Of a stretch of DNA of 64,000 nucleotides, positions 26,896 to 35,107 are shown one piece after another (within the stretch, counting starts at the first letter, position 1; each line of letters starts with the position of its first letter). The position numbers were made by a program, and so were the translations under genes. Source of the DNA: Chitinophaga sp. CB10. Its GTDB lineage: Bacteria > Bacteroidota > Bacteroidia > Chitinophagales > Chitinophagaceae. Location: NCBI GenBank assembly GCA_001870995.2, contig MLAV02000021.1:62001-126000 (forward strand), written 5' to 3'. The notes under the pieces were generated by a model. That model ran no database searches, had not been told where the DNA came from, and saw only the letters and a program-made list of their open reading frames with translations.

Positions 26896-26914
26896 GAACT
26901 CTGACTCAGAGTTC
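26896..26914 (+). promoter_or_regulatory. 19-bp perfect palindrome before the MG2-like gene
   Basis: GAACTCTGA and TCAGAGTTC flank a single central C, 35 bases before the next ATG. It could be an operator or a small hairpin; it lacks a T tail, so it is not a normal terminator. Confidence 0.4.
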
Positions 26915-26949
26915 CATTGCAGATTTTTCAAACGTCCATATGATTCCTC

Positions 26950-28458
26950 ATGAGATTTCTTATTGCAGTTTTCGGAATGCTATTCCCTCAAATAATCAAT
27001 GCAGCAGGATGGCAATTGTCGGACCCAGGACTAAAGATTTATACGGATAAGTTAGTGTACGCTGTAGGGGAAAAAATTTGGTTTAGTGCAATTCTAACTA
27101 AAGCAACTGTGGCTGACACTGCCGTATCTTATCGTGTTCTATACTTGTCGTTAATTAACTCTAAAGATAAATCTGTAATTAACTCTTCCCGTTATGTCAT
27201 CGAGTACGGATGTTCGTCTGGTTCGTTTGAGATACCAGATTCTGCTGGTGGTAAGGAGCTTATCCTGCTGGGATATACAAATAATCTGACAAGAGATCCA
27301 TCTGAGAAACCATTTATTCAAGCCATTTCTGTAAATATCCCATTGCGTCATGTTGCTTATGAACAAACAAAATCTCAACCTAATTCAACTGTAAAACTTC
27401 ATACAAAGCTGCTGTGTGATTCCCTGAATTACAATAGAAGATCTAAGGTGACTTGTCGGCTGAAAATCCGGGATTCCCTGAATAACCCACTAAAAGGAAT
27501 ATTCTCTTTTAGCTGTGCCAGAGATCGGGTAGTTCCTATAATTGTTGATAATTACAATGATAATAATAGTCTTTTTTTGGAAGATACCATTCGAACTCAA
27601 ATTGATAATAAACTGAGTGGATTATGGTTTCCCAATAAAGGTGTCGTTCAGTTATTCGGAAAACCGGTTAAGAAAAGGCAAAAGTTGGTTTATAATCATA
27701 ATGGTAGAATGAAAATAATAGAGACCGCCGCTAATGGAGAATTTGAATTAAGTTTTCAGGAGTTCCTTGGTAATGATACCACCATCGCGTATTTCAGCCC
27801 AATAGGGAATATAGCTTACAATGATATGAGAATTATGCTGCCGCATGATGAAGATCGTTTAAATAACTTGATTGCCAGGCTACCGGGATTAATTATGCAA
27901 CCTGTGTTAACGCAAATGCCCAAAGAAGTTGTGGATTCAAAGTTTCTTGCTGAAAATAGCAAACAGCTGAAAGAGGTTAAGATTTTGGGTAAGAATTTAA
28001 GCGATCACAGGTACTCGTCTCTAGTAGTAGACACAGGATGTGAAACGATGGTATGCACAAACCGCATTATAAATTGTGGATGCAGTAATCCTCACACTCC
28101 CGCAATTAAAGGGCAATATTATTACAAAATGTTATCACCTGATGGGCGCACAGGAGGTATGACAACTGTTAAGTACATTGGATGCAATGGCGTAACAACC
28201 AAAAGAAGTAAAGAAGTCAGGTTGATTCAGCTCCCCGAGCCATATATTGGTCTTGATTCTGTTTCCATATCAAGTCCCGAGTCTTTCAAATCCACCACCG
28301 TCTTCTGGTCACCTCTCATCGTCACCGACGACAACGGAGAAGCAGAGGTAACCTTCTACACCAACGACCTCCCCGGCAACTTCATCTGCACCGTCCGCGG
28401 ACTTAGCACCTTAGGGGAATTCAAAGCGCAAACCATGTTTACTGTCAAAATGGAATGA
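26950..28458 (+). CDS. MG2-domain (alpha-2-macroglobulin-like) exported protein, Cys-rich
   Basis: A 502-residue predicted exported protein. A signal peptide (1-19) precedes an MG2-like domain with LKIYTDKLVYAVGEKIWFSA (residues about 28-47). A C-terminal Ig-like domain begins at STTVFWSPLIVTDDNGEAEV and ends in GEFKAQTMFTV, both seen in Bacteroidota MG2/carboxypeptidase-regulatory proteins. Between them residues about 355-410 carry a Cys cluster (TGCETMVC, NCGC, YIGCNG). Relatives usually have a TonB-plug-like domain here; none is obvious. It ends the AT-rich cluster. Confidence 0.7.
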   Translation: MRFLIAVFGMLFPQIINAAGWQLSDPGLKIYTDKLVYAVGEKIWFSAILTKATVADTAVSYRVLYLSLINSKDKSVINSSRYVIEYGCSSGSFEIPDSAGGKELILLGYTNNLTRDPSEKPFIQAISVNIPLRHVAYEQTKSQPNSTVKLHTKLLCDSLNYNRRSKVTCRLKIRDSLNNPLKGIFSFSCARDRVVPIIVDNYNDNNSLFLEDTIRTQIDNKLSGLWFPNKGVVQLFGKPVKKRQKLVYNHNGRMKIIETAANGEFELSFQEFLGNDTTIAYFSPIGNIAYNDMRIMLPHDEDRLNNLIARLPGLIMQPVLTQMPKEVVDSKFLAENSKQLKEVKILGKNLSDHRYSSLVVDTGCETMVCTNRIINCGCSNPHTPAIKGQYYYKMLSPDGRTGGMTTVKYIGCNGVTTKRSKEVRLIQLPEPYIGLDSVSISSPESFKSTTVFWSPLIVTDDNGEAEVTFYTNDLPGNFICTVRGLSTLGEFKAQTMFTVKME

Positions 28459-28593
28459 AATCCTGGCCAAAACACCCTTGGAATCCCTGCAAATAAGTAA
28501 CTCAAAAAAATGATAGCACCATTTCCGGGGGTAATGATCCTATATTGCTTATCGCAAGAACCGTTGACAACGGCATTCTCATCCGCTACTCAT

Positions 28594-28634
28594 AAAAAAA
28601 TGCCGATGCACTAATACGCATCGGCATTTTCTTT
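28594..28634 (-). terminator. Bidirectional intrinsic terminator
   Basis: AAAATGCCGATGC (28597-28609) pairs perfectly with GCATCGGCATTTT (28618-28630). T runs flank it on both strands. It separates the convergent MG2-like gene (+) and fmt (-). Confidence 0.9.
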
Positions 28635-28650
28635 CTCCCCCTAAAAAAAA

Positions 28651-29577
28651 TTAAAACCTATACCCCCTCAAAAATTCCACTACTCCCATTCTCTTCTTCC
28701 CTTCCAGCTGAATCTCATCCAGCACCAGCCACCCGTCCGCAGCAGCGATCTTCAGGTAAGTTTTCTGGTCTGTTTCAAACTCGCCGGGGGCAACCGTTGG
28801 TGGGGTAAGCTCTTTATGCGCTTTGTAAATCTTCAGCGTTTTGGATTGGAAGGTAGTCCATGCGGCGGGGTAAGGACTGAGGCCGCGCATGAGGTTATAC
28901 ACCTGGTCAATGGGTTTTTGCCAGTCCAGCTTACAGGTATCCTTAAAAATTTTAGGCGCATGTTTGATATCAGCCGGCGCTACGTCTTTCTGCGGGGTGC
29001 CTTTGGCAGTGCCGTCAGCGATGGATTTCACGGTTTTCAGCAGCAGTTCCGCACCGGTGTGCATGAGGGCGTCATGCAGTTCGCCGGCGGTTTCATCTTC
29101 TCGGATAGGCACTTCCTGGCTGTAGAGGATATCGCCGGTATCGATTTCGTGTTGCAGTTTGAAGGTGGTGACGCCGCTTACTTTCTCGCCGTTGATGATG
29201 GCCCAGTTGATAGGAGCGGCGCCGCGGTACTGCGGTAACAGGGACGCATGTACGTTAATGGTGCCTTCCTGCGGCATGTCCCATACCAGTTCCGGCAGCA
29301 TACGGAAGGCTACCACCACTTGCAGGTCCGCTTTAAGAGCGCGCAATTCTTCAATAAAGGCAGGGTTTTTCAGCTTCTCCGGCTGCAGGACTTTCAGGTT
29401 ATTGGCCACCGCGTATTTCTTTACGGCGCTTTCCTGCAGCTGCAAGCCGCGGCCAGCGGGCTTGTCCGGCGCTGTGATCACGCCCACTACATTAAATCCG
29501 TTCTTTACCAGTATATCCAGCGACGCCACGGCAAAGTCGGGCGTGCCCATGAAAATTATTCTCAGATCTTTAGCCAT
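28651..29577 (-). CDS. fmt: Methionyl-tRNA formyltransferase
   Basis: A 308-residue enzyme formylating initiator Met-tRNA. Features: IIFMGTPDFAVASLDIL at the N-terminus, the folate/catalytic stretch NVHASLLPQYRGAAPINWAI with HxSLLPxYRGAAP, and TGVTTF-like sequence (SGVTTFKLQHEIDTGDIL). Length is normal, with the C-terminal OB-like domain present. Confidence 0.97.
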   Translation of the reverse strand: MAKDLRIIFMGTPDFAVASLDILVKNGFNVVGVITAPDKPAGRGLQLQESAVKKYAVANNLKVLQPEKLKNPAFIEELRALKADLQVVVAFRMLPELVWDMPQEGTINVHASLLPQYRGAAPINWAIINGEKVSGVTTFKLQHEIDTGDILYSQEVPIREDETAGELHDALMHTGAELLLKTVKSIADGTAKGTPQKDVAPADIKHAPKIFKDTCKLDWQKPIDQVYNLMRGLSPYPAAWTTFQSKTLKIYKAHKELTPPTVAPGEFETDQKTYLKIAAADGWLVLDEIQLEGKKRMGVVEFLRGYRF

Positions 29578-29601
29578 GATGCAAAAGTAAAGTTTTGCCG
29601 C

Positions 29602-30771
29602 CTATTCTGCATACAACAGGTATTTGGCGCGGGTAGCGCGGAATTTGGCCAGGCCAGGCTCCCAGGTCTTGCGGATCTCGGCTTCGCTCATGCCGGATTT
29701 GATCTGCTGCACCAAAATATTGTTGCCGGCCAGTTTGTTGAAGAAGGAGGTAAAGAACCTGCTCTTATCCGGCGCTTCGTTATAGGCTTTGATGATCCAT
29801 TTCAACTCCAGCCTGCGGCCTGGCGCGGGTACCGTTTCCGGGGCGTTGGATAGGTCTTCCCCGTAGCAAAGCGTATCCTTCAGCGGAGGGTTTTTAGCGC
29901 CCGGCGTGCTGCACGGGGTGAAAGAGAAGCCTGTATTGGGTTGTTTCGGGCCGCCATAGACCTGGAATGGCTTGTCGGTGCCGCGTCCCAGGCTCAAAGT
30001 GGTGCCTTCAAAAAAGCATACGGAAGGGTAGAGGTTTACCGCTTTCATATTGGGGATATTGGGAGATGGCGGTACCGGCAGGGCATAATACGTTTTATGT
30101 GTATAGCGCTTGCAGGCGATCACTTCGATATCAGCTTTTACGCGGCCTTTCAGCAACTTCTCGCCGTTCAGGAAACGCGCATATTCGCCCACCGTCATGC
30201 CGTGTACCACCGGAATGGGCTGCATGCCTATGAAGGAGCGGTAGGCGGTGTCCAGGATAGGGCCGTCCACATAATCCCCGTTAGGGTTGGGGCGGTCCAG
30301 GATGAGGAGTTTTTTATGGTTCTCGGCCACGGATTCCATGATTTCCTGCAGGGAGGAAATGTAGGTATAGAAACGTGCACCTACGTCCTGGATATCAAAA
30401 ATCACGATATCCACATCTGCCAGGTCCGCTGCGGTGGCTTTTCTGTGCGCGCCGTATAAGGACACGATTTGCAGTCCGGTAGCGGCATCCTTGCCGCTCG
30501 CTACCTTTTCACCGGCATCCGCCGTACCCCTGAAACCGTGCTCAGGGCTGAAAATTTTGCGGATATTTACCTTCAGTTTCAACAAGCTGTCCACCAAATG
30601 TGTATTACCTATGGTGGCGGTTTGGTTTACGAGCAGTGCCACACGTTTACCTTTCAGTTTTGGCGCCCATTCTGAAATACGGTCTGCCCCGGTAGTAACT
30701 TCACTATACTGGGCCTGTACAGCCGGAATCAGCGCCATGGCCAGCAAAGCAAATAAAATAATCCTTTTCAT
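29602..30771 (-). CDS. Exo-beta-N-acetylmuramidase NamZ-like (DUF1343)
   Basis: A 389-residue exported protein starting at ATG 30771 with a signal peptide (MKRIILFALLAMALIPAVQA). The body carries DUF1343 landmarks: RVALLVNQTATIG, FSPEHGFRG, VSLYGAHRKAT, VIFDIQDVGARFYTY, ILDRPNPNGDYVDGP and LSLGRGTDKPFQVYG. Characterised members release terminal MurNAc from peptidoglycan fragments, so the likely role is cell-wall recycling. A longer frame to 30843 overlaps the divergent FKBP leader and is not used. Confidence 0.9.
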   Translation of the reverse strand: MKRIILFALLAMALIPAVQAQYSEVTTGADRISEWAPKLKGKRVALLVNQTATIGNTHLVDSLLKLKVNIRKIFSPEHGFRGTADAGEKVASGKDAATGLQIVSLYGAHRKATAADLADVDIVIFDIQDVGARFYTYISSLQEIMESVAENHKKLLILDRPNPNGDYVDGPILDTAYRSFIGMQPIPVVHGMTVGEYARFLNGEKLLKGRVKADIEVIACKRYTHKTYYALPVPPSPNIPNMKAVNLYPSVCFFEGTTLSLGRGTDKPFQVYGGPKQPNTGFSFTPCSTPGAKNPPLKDTLCYGEDLSNAPETVPAPGRRLELKWIIKAYNEAPDKSRFFTSFFNKLAGNNILVQQIKSGMSEAEIRKTWEPGLAKFRATRAKYLLYAE

Positions 30772-30859
30772 GACCGGAATATAGCATAAAAAAATGGTGA
30801 TTCCGGATGCTTTGCTTACCTTGCGGGTATATTCTATTAACACTAAACAATTTTTTATT

Positions 30860-31288
30860 ATGCAAGCTGTTAAAAACGGGGATACAATTAGAGTGCACTA
30901 CCACGGCCGTTTAACTAACGGTACAACCTTCGATTCTTCAGAAGGAAGAGCCCCATTGGAGTTCAAGGTAGGCTCTGGTATGGTTATCAAAGGTTTTGAC
31001 AATGGTGTGCTGGATATGAAAGTGGGTGACAAGAAAACCATAGAGATCCCTGTTGATCAGGCTTATGGTCAGAAATCACCTGAGTTCATCATCGATTTCC
31101 CTAAAGCCAACATCCCGGCTGATCTGAACCCGGAAGTGGGTATGCAGCTGCAGATGAGCGGCCCTGAGGGTCAGGTGATTCCTGTACGCGTAGTAGCGGT
31201 AGGTGCGGATACTATTACATTGGATGGTAACCACCCGCTGGCTGGCGAAGACCTGATCTTCGATCTGGAACTGGTTGAAATCGTATAA
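30860..31288 (+). CDS. FKBP-type peptidyl-prolyl cis-trans isomerase (SlyD-like)
   Basis: A 142-residue cytoplasmic prolyl isomerase. FKBP core: VHYHGRLTNGTTFDSSEGR, with an IF-type insertion in place of part of the flap (VDQAYGQKSPEFIIDFPKA), then LAGEDLIFDLELVEI, as in SlyD. The His-rich metal-binding tail of E. coli SlyD is absent. ATG at 30860 is preferred (MQAVKNGDTIRVHYHG); the frame to 30794 has no matching sequence. Confidence 0.93.
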   Translation: MQAVKNGDTIRVHYHGRLTNGTTFDSSEGRAPLEFKVGSGMVIKGFDNGVLDMKVGDKKTIEIPVDQAYGQKSPEFIIDFPKANIPADLNPEVGMQLQMSGPEGQVIPVRVVAVGADTITLDGNHPLAGEDLIFDLELVEIV

Positions 31289-31308
31289 TCAGTATATGAA
31301 GTGCTTTG

Positions 31309-31341
31309 AAGGGCTGTTTCTTTAGGAGCAGCCCTTTTTTT
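31309..31341 (+). terminator. Intrinsic terminator after the FKBP gene
   Basis: AAGGGCTG (31309-31316) pairs with CAGCCCTT (31329-31336), followed by a T run. Confidence 0.88.
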
Positions 31342-31410
31342 GTAACGTGCCGGGATCAGGCGCTTGTTGTTCCCGGGGACGTGCGCATCAACAGGTTTGA
31401 TCTTCTCTCA

Positions 31411-31512
31411 TCAACTCCCGGTAGCCCCTGGGCTATTCTCTTTCCCGCCTCGCTTCCTCCTTCAACACCCGGTAAGCCCTGCGGCTATTCTCCTTCCCGC
31501 CTCACCTCCTCC
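31411..31512 (-). repeat. Imperfect tandem duplication (about 51 bp) at the 3' end of the CWC gene
   Basis: Unit A (31411-31460) and unit B (31462-31512) share most positions, including GGCTATTCTC, TTCCCGCCTC and TCCTCC. Unit B covers the last codons and the stop of the CWC gene; unit A is a decayed copy just downstream of the stop. Confidence 0.75.
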
Positions 31513-31691
31513 TTCAACGCCTCCAGGCACTCCCTGCACAGGCAGCCCTCATACCGCTCCCCGATATATACCCGCTCCTCCCCACTGAGGCGCACCGCCG
31601 TACACCAGCACTGGTGAATGTTTTCCGGCTCGCAAACCAACGGTTTCCCGCAGCGCGGGCAAATGCTGTTATTTCTTTCCTGACCGTCCAT
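31485..31691 (-). CDS. Cysteine-rich CWC-family small protein
   Basis: A 68-residue protein (ATG at 31691; a TTG at 31697 would sit inside a -7-like box). Metal-binding pattern: CPRCG near the N-terminus, C-x8-CWC in the middle and YEGCLCRECL near the end. This matches the cysteine-rich CWC family, of unknown function, probably zinc-binding. TACCTTTG stops three bases before the ATG. A partial duplication of its 3' end lies downstream. Confidence 0.8.
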   Translation of the reverse strand: MDGQERNNSICPRCGKPLVCEPENIHQCWCTAVRLSGEERVYIGERYEGCLCRECLEALKEEVRREGE

Positions 31692-31752
31692 ACCCAAAGG
31701 TAGCGAATCCCAAAATTACACTGGCGGCATAAGGGTATGACCGATTTTTCCT

Positions 31753-31760
31753 TACGTTTG
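31753..31760 (+). promoter_or_regulatory. Possible -7 box of pepT
   Basis: TACGTTTG ends four bases before the pepT ATG. No -33 element is obvious, so this is a possible leaderless start only. Confidence 0.4.
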
Positions 31761-31764
31761 CATA

Positions 31765-33012
31765 ATGTTTACAAACTATAACTACACCGTAGATGAACGC
31801 TTTAAGCGTTACGTACAGATAGACACGCAGTCCGATCCCCTGAGCAGCAGCTTTCCTACTACCGAAAAACAGAAGGACCTGAGCCGCCTGCTGGTGGAAG
31901 AATTAAAAGCAATGGGCATTACCGACGCAGAGCTGGATGAACATGGTTATGTATTCGCTACCATTCCCGCCAATACCGATAAAAAAGTGCCCGTGATCTG
32001 CTTCTGCAGCCACGTGGATACCTCGCCTGACAGCAGCGGCGCCAACGTAAAACCGCTGGTACACCGCAACTACGACGGTAAAGATATACAGCTGCCGGAC
32101 GATCCTTCCGTGATCATCCGCGCCAGCGAACACCCTTACCTGGCCAGCAAGAAGGGCGATGATATCATCACCGCCAGCGGCCTGACCCTCCTCGGCGCGG
32201 ATGATAAAGCCGGCGTGGCCGAAATCATGGACGCCGCCCACTTCCTCATGACCCACCCGGAAGTAAAACACGGCGCTATCCGCATCCTCTTTACGCCGGA
32301 TGAAGAAGTAGGCCGCGGGGTGGAAAAACTGGATATGAAAAAACTGGCGGCCGACTTCGGATACACCATGGACGGGGGCGAACTGGGATCGCTGGAAGAT
32401 GAGAACTTCTCCGCCGACGGCGCAAAAATCGTTATCGACGGCGTGAGCGCCCACCCGGGAGCCGCCAAGAATAAACTGATCAGCGCTATCAAAATCGTCA
32501 GCGAAATCGTTGATGCGTTACCGAAAGACAGCCTTTCCCCGGAAACCACGGACGACCGCGAAGGTTTCATTCACCCGGTTCGTATAAGCGGTACCGTAGA
32601 ACAGGCGGAAATCGACTTCATTATCAGGGACTTCGAAACCAACGCCCTGGAACTCCACGAAGCCTACCTGCGCCGCATCATGGAAAAAGTATTGGCAAAA
32701 TATCCCGGCGCAAAAGGCGTTTTAAGGGTCAAAGAACAATACCGTAACATGAAAGAGGTGCTGGATAAGCACCCTGAAGTAACTGCCTATGCTGCTGAAG
32801 CCATCCGCCGCGCAGGCGTGCAGCCGCTGAAAATGAGCATCCGTGGCGGTACGGACGGCGCCCGTTTATCCTTTATGGGACTGCCATGCCCGAATATTTT
32901 CACCGGCGAAATGGCCCTCCACAGCAAACATGAGTACGTAAGCATCCAGGATATGCAAAAAGCCGTTCAGACAATTGTATATCTGGCACAGCTTTGGGAA
33001 GAAAAGGCATAA
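31765..33012 (+). CDS. pepT: Peptidase T (tripeptide aminopeptidase)
   Basis: A 415-residue M20 zinc peptidase removing N-terminal residues from tripeptides. Two-metal site residues are in FCSHVDTSPD (His and Asp), LLGADDKAG (bridging Asp), FTPDEEVGRG (Glu-Glu), YTMDGGELG and ALHSKHEYVS (C-terminal His). The start ERFKRYVQIDTQSD matches family N-termini. Length is normal. Confidence 0.97.
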   Translation: MFTNYNYTVDERFKRYVQIDTQSDPLSSSFPTTEKQKDLSRLLVEELKAMGITDAELDEHGYVFATIPANTDKKVPVICFCSHVDTSPDSSGANVKPLVHRNYDGKDIQLPDDPSVIIRASEHPYLASKKGDDIITASGLTLLGADDKAGVAEIMDAAHFLMTHPEVKHGAIRILFTPDEEVGRGVEKLDMKKLAADFGYTMDGGELGSLEDENFSADGAKIVIDGVSAHPGAAKNKLISAIKIVSEIVDALPKDSLSPETTDDREGFIHPVRISGTVEQAEIDFIIRDFETNALELHEAYLRRIMEKVLAKYPGAKGVLRVKEQYRNMKEVLDKHPEVTAYAAEAIRRAGVQPLKMSIRGGTDGARLSFMGLPCPNIFTGEMALHSKHEYVSIQDMQKAVQTIVYLAQLWEEKA

Positions 33013-33059
33013 TTTGTAATTATTTACTATTTTAACCGTTATTAGTTTAAAATCAAAAC

Positions 33060-33779
33060 ATGTTGTTAGGACTTATCACGTTATTACAGGATTCTTTATT
33101 GCTTCCCAAAGCAGATACAGTAGCGCAGGGCGTGAATGCGGCTGCCCAGGCAGCAGATAAACATATTAGCCTGCTGGAATTGCTGAAGAATGGTGGTGTG
33201 CTGATGATTCCCCTGGGATTGCTCTCCCTGATCGCGGTTTTCGTATTCGTGGAAAGATGGCTGACCATCTCCAAAGCCGGTAAGATCGAAGACAACTTTA
33301 TGCCCATGATCCGTGACCAGATCATGAACGGCAATGTGCAGGCTGCCCGCTCCCTGGCGAAAAATACCAACAGTCCTATCGCACGCATGATCGATAAAGG
33401 CATCCAGCGTATCGGTAAACCAATTGAAAATATTGAGAAATCCATGGAAAATGTCGGGAAACTGGAAGTGTACCGCATGGAAAAGAACCTCGTGATACTG
33501 TCCATCATCGCCGGTATCGCCCCGATGTTCGGCTTCCTTGGCACCATCGCCGGTATGATCCAGACCTTCTTCAATATCTCCATTACTTCCGATATTACCC
33601 TGGGAACTATTGCAGGAGGTATCTACGTGAAAATGATTACGTCCGCCACAGGGCTGATCATCGGTATCATCTCCTTCATCGGATATAGCTTCCTGAACGC
33701 CCAGATAGATAAAGTTGTAAATAAAATGGAGACCGCTTCCGCAGAGTTCATCGACATTCTGCAGGAACCTACCCGCTAA
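33060..33779 (+). CDS. exbB: MotA/TolQ/ExbB proton channel family protein
   Basis: A 239-residue inner-membrane protein with three helices: near residues 44-62, 137-160 (ILSIIAGIAPMFGFLGTIAG region) and 185-207. The signature GFLGTIAGMIQTFFNI is present. It forms a proton-driven motor with the ExbD-like protein encoded 10 bases downstream, either energising TonB or acting as TolQ; no tonB or pal gene is adjacent to decide. Confidence 0.93.
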   Translation: MLLGLITLLQDSLLLPKADTVAQGVNAAAQAADKHISLLELLKNGGVLMIPLGLLSLIAVFVFVERWLTISKAGKIEDNFMPMIRDQIMNGNVQAARSLAKNTNSPIARMIDKGIQRIGKPIENIEKSMENVGKLEVYRMEKNLVILSIIAGIAPMFGFLGTIAGMIQTFFNISITSDITLGTIAGGIYVKMITSATGLIIGIISFIGYSFLNAQIDKVVNKMETASAEFIDILQEPTR

Positions 33780-33789
33780 AATAACGGAT

Positions 33790-34185
33790 ATGAATCTACG
33801 CAGTCGCAACCGGAAGCACGTGGAAATGGACAAGTCGGCACTGAACGATATCCTGTTCATCCTGCTGCTGTTCTTCCTGATCGTTTCCACACTGGCCAAT
33901 CCGAATGTCATCAAACTGGCCCTGCCCAAAGCTACCAGCAATACCAAAGCTAAGCAAACGGTGGTGGTGAGCATTAACAGCAATCATGAGTTTTTCGTAG
34001 GTACCAACAAAGTACCCTTCGAAGCCCTGCAGCAAACGTTGGCGCCGGCGCTCTCGCATGAATCCGTAGACCCTACGGTGGTGATTAATGCCGAGAAAAC
34101 CGTTCCGATCGAAGATGTGGTAAGCGTGATGGAAATTGCCCGTTCAATAGGCGCAAAAGTAGTGCTGGCAACAGCCAAGAAATAA
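33790..34185 (+). CDS. exbD: ExbD/TolR family biopolymer transport protein
   Basis: A 131-residue protein with one N-terminal membrane helix. The proton-carrying Asp is in LNDILFILLLFFLIVST at about residue 19. The periplasmic domain ends in VVSVMEIARSIGAKVVLAT, typical of the family. Pairs with exbB upstream. Confidence 0.93.
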   Translation: MNLRSRNRKHVEMDKSALNDILFILLLFFLIVSTLANPNVIKLALPKATSNTKAKQTVVVSINSNHEFFVGTNKVPFEALQQTLAPALSHESVDPTVVINAEKTVPIEDVVSVMEIARSIGAKVVLATAKK

Positions 34186-34203
34186 ACCGGCATGGGGTCG
34201 CGG

Positions 34204-35061
34204 TTATCCCGCGATCCCTGCTTTTATCATACGATCTTTCCCAAAGAAGTCCTGTTTGAGTTCGACCCCTTCAAATCCGAGCCCCTGCAATAAGGCCACT
34301 ACCTCTTTCCCAAAGGCCTCATTGATCTCAAAATATAAAAACCCACCCCTGTTCAACTTTTCCAGGGCCGTAACGGCGATATGGCGGTAAAACAGCAAGG
34401 CATCGTTATCCGGCACAAACAAAGCCAGCGAAGGCTCAAAGCCCCATACCTGCTGCTGCATCTCTGCCTGCTCTTTCTGCGTGATATACGGCGGGTTACT
34501 GATGATGATGTCGTACTTGTCCAGGGCCTGCATCTGCTGCGGGTTTAAGGCATCCAGCTCAAAAAAGCTGACCTCCAGCTTCAATTCCCTGCTGTTGGTG
34601 CGGGCCACTTCCAGCGCCTCCGGGCTCACATCCGCCCCGCTCACCGTGGCGGCCGGCAGGGCCGATTTCACGGCAATCGGGATGCATCCGCTGCCGGCGC
34701 CAATGTCCAGGATGTGCAGGTTGCTTTTGCCGGCTGCATCTTTGACCACCCATTCCACCAGTTCCTCCGTTTCCGGCCGGGGAATAAGTACTGCCGGGGT
34801 GACCTTGAACTCCAGCCCGTAAAACCAGGCGGAGCCGGTGATGTACTGGATGGGTTCCAGTCGCTGTAAAGCCGCTATGGCATGTTTTAAGGCATCGTGC
34901 TGCTCCGGGGTCAACGTACGTTCTTTATGGACTATCCTGTCCAGCTTACCAAGTCCGGTGATGTGTTCCAGCACCATGTGCGCAATGCTGGCGGCCTCCC
35001 GCGCATCGTAAATATCGCCCAGGGCGCCGGTAATAAATGTGAAAGCCGATTGTATAGTCAA
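34204..35061 (-). CDS. prmC: Peptide chain release factor N5-glutamine methyltransferase
   Basis: A 285-residue methyltransferase acting on the GGQ glutamine of release factors. SAM motif HILDIGAGSGCIPIAVK and catalytic NPPYITQKEQ are clear; the N-terminal helical domain contains IYDAREAASIAHMVLEHITG. The TTG at 35061 gives MTIQSAFTFITGAL, which looks like other Bacteroidota PrmC starts. An ATG at 35088 is possible but falls inside a TATGTTTG box. It diverges from ribD, whose promoter appears to lie in this gene's 5' end. Confidence 0.9.
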   Translation of the reverse strand: MTIQSAFTFITGALGDIYDAREAASIAHMVLEHITGLGKLDRIVHKERTLTPEQHDALKHAIAALQRLEPIQYITGSAWFYGLEFKVTPAVLIPRPETEELVEWVVKDAAGKSNLHILDIGAGSGCIPIAVKSALPAATVSGADVSPEALEVARTNSRELKLEVSFFELDALNPQQMQALDKYDIIISNPPYITQKEQAEMQQQVWGFEPSLALFVPDNDALLFYRHIAVTALEKLNRGGFLYFEINEAFGKEVVALLQGLGFEGVELKQDFFGKDRMIKAGIAG

Positions 35062-35089
35062 TGCTAAAAACAATATTTTTGCAAACATA
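35050..35089 (+). promoter_or_regulatory. Face-to-face ribD and prmC promoter boxes
   Basis: On plus, TTG (35050-35052), 21 bases, TATTTTTG (35074-35081) for ribD. Immediately adjoining, the minus strand reads TATGTTTG (35089-35082) for prmC. Together they form TATTTTTGCAAACATA. The prmC -33 element is not evident. Confidence 0.45.
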
Positions 35090-35107
35090 CTTATAACGCT
35101 GGGGATT

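Noticed and set aside
30794..30859. N-terminal extension of the FKBP gene to 30794
   Set aside because: The added 22 residues are not FKBP-like, and the frame overlaps the divergent NamZ-like gene's leader. ATG 30860 fits the family.
20000..32000. Possible GC-skew reversal (G-rich coding strand before about 24 kb, C-rich after about 31 kb), hinting at a replication terminus
   Set aside because: Hand counts of a few lines gave mixed results, and no dif-like site was found. A cumulative skew plot of the genome would decide.
35039..35107. FMN riboswitch upstream of ribD
   Set aside because: Only 46 bases separate prmC's coding start from ribD; the conserved riboswitch fold needs more than 100 bases and no matching sequence is seen.
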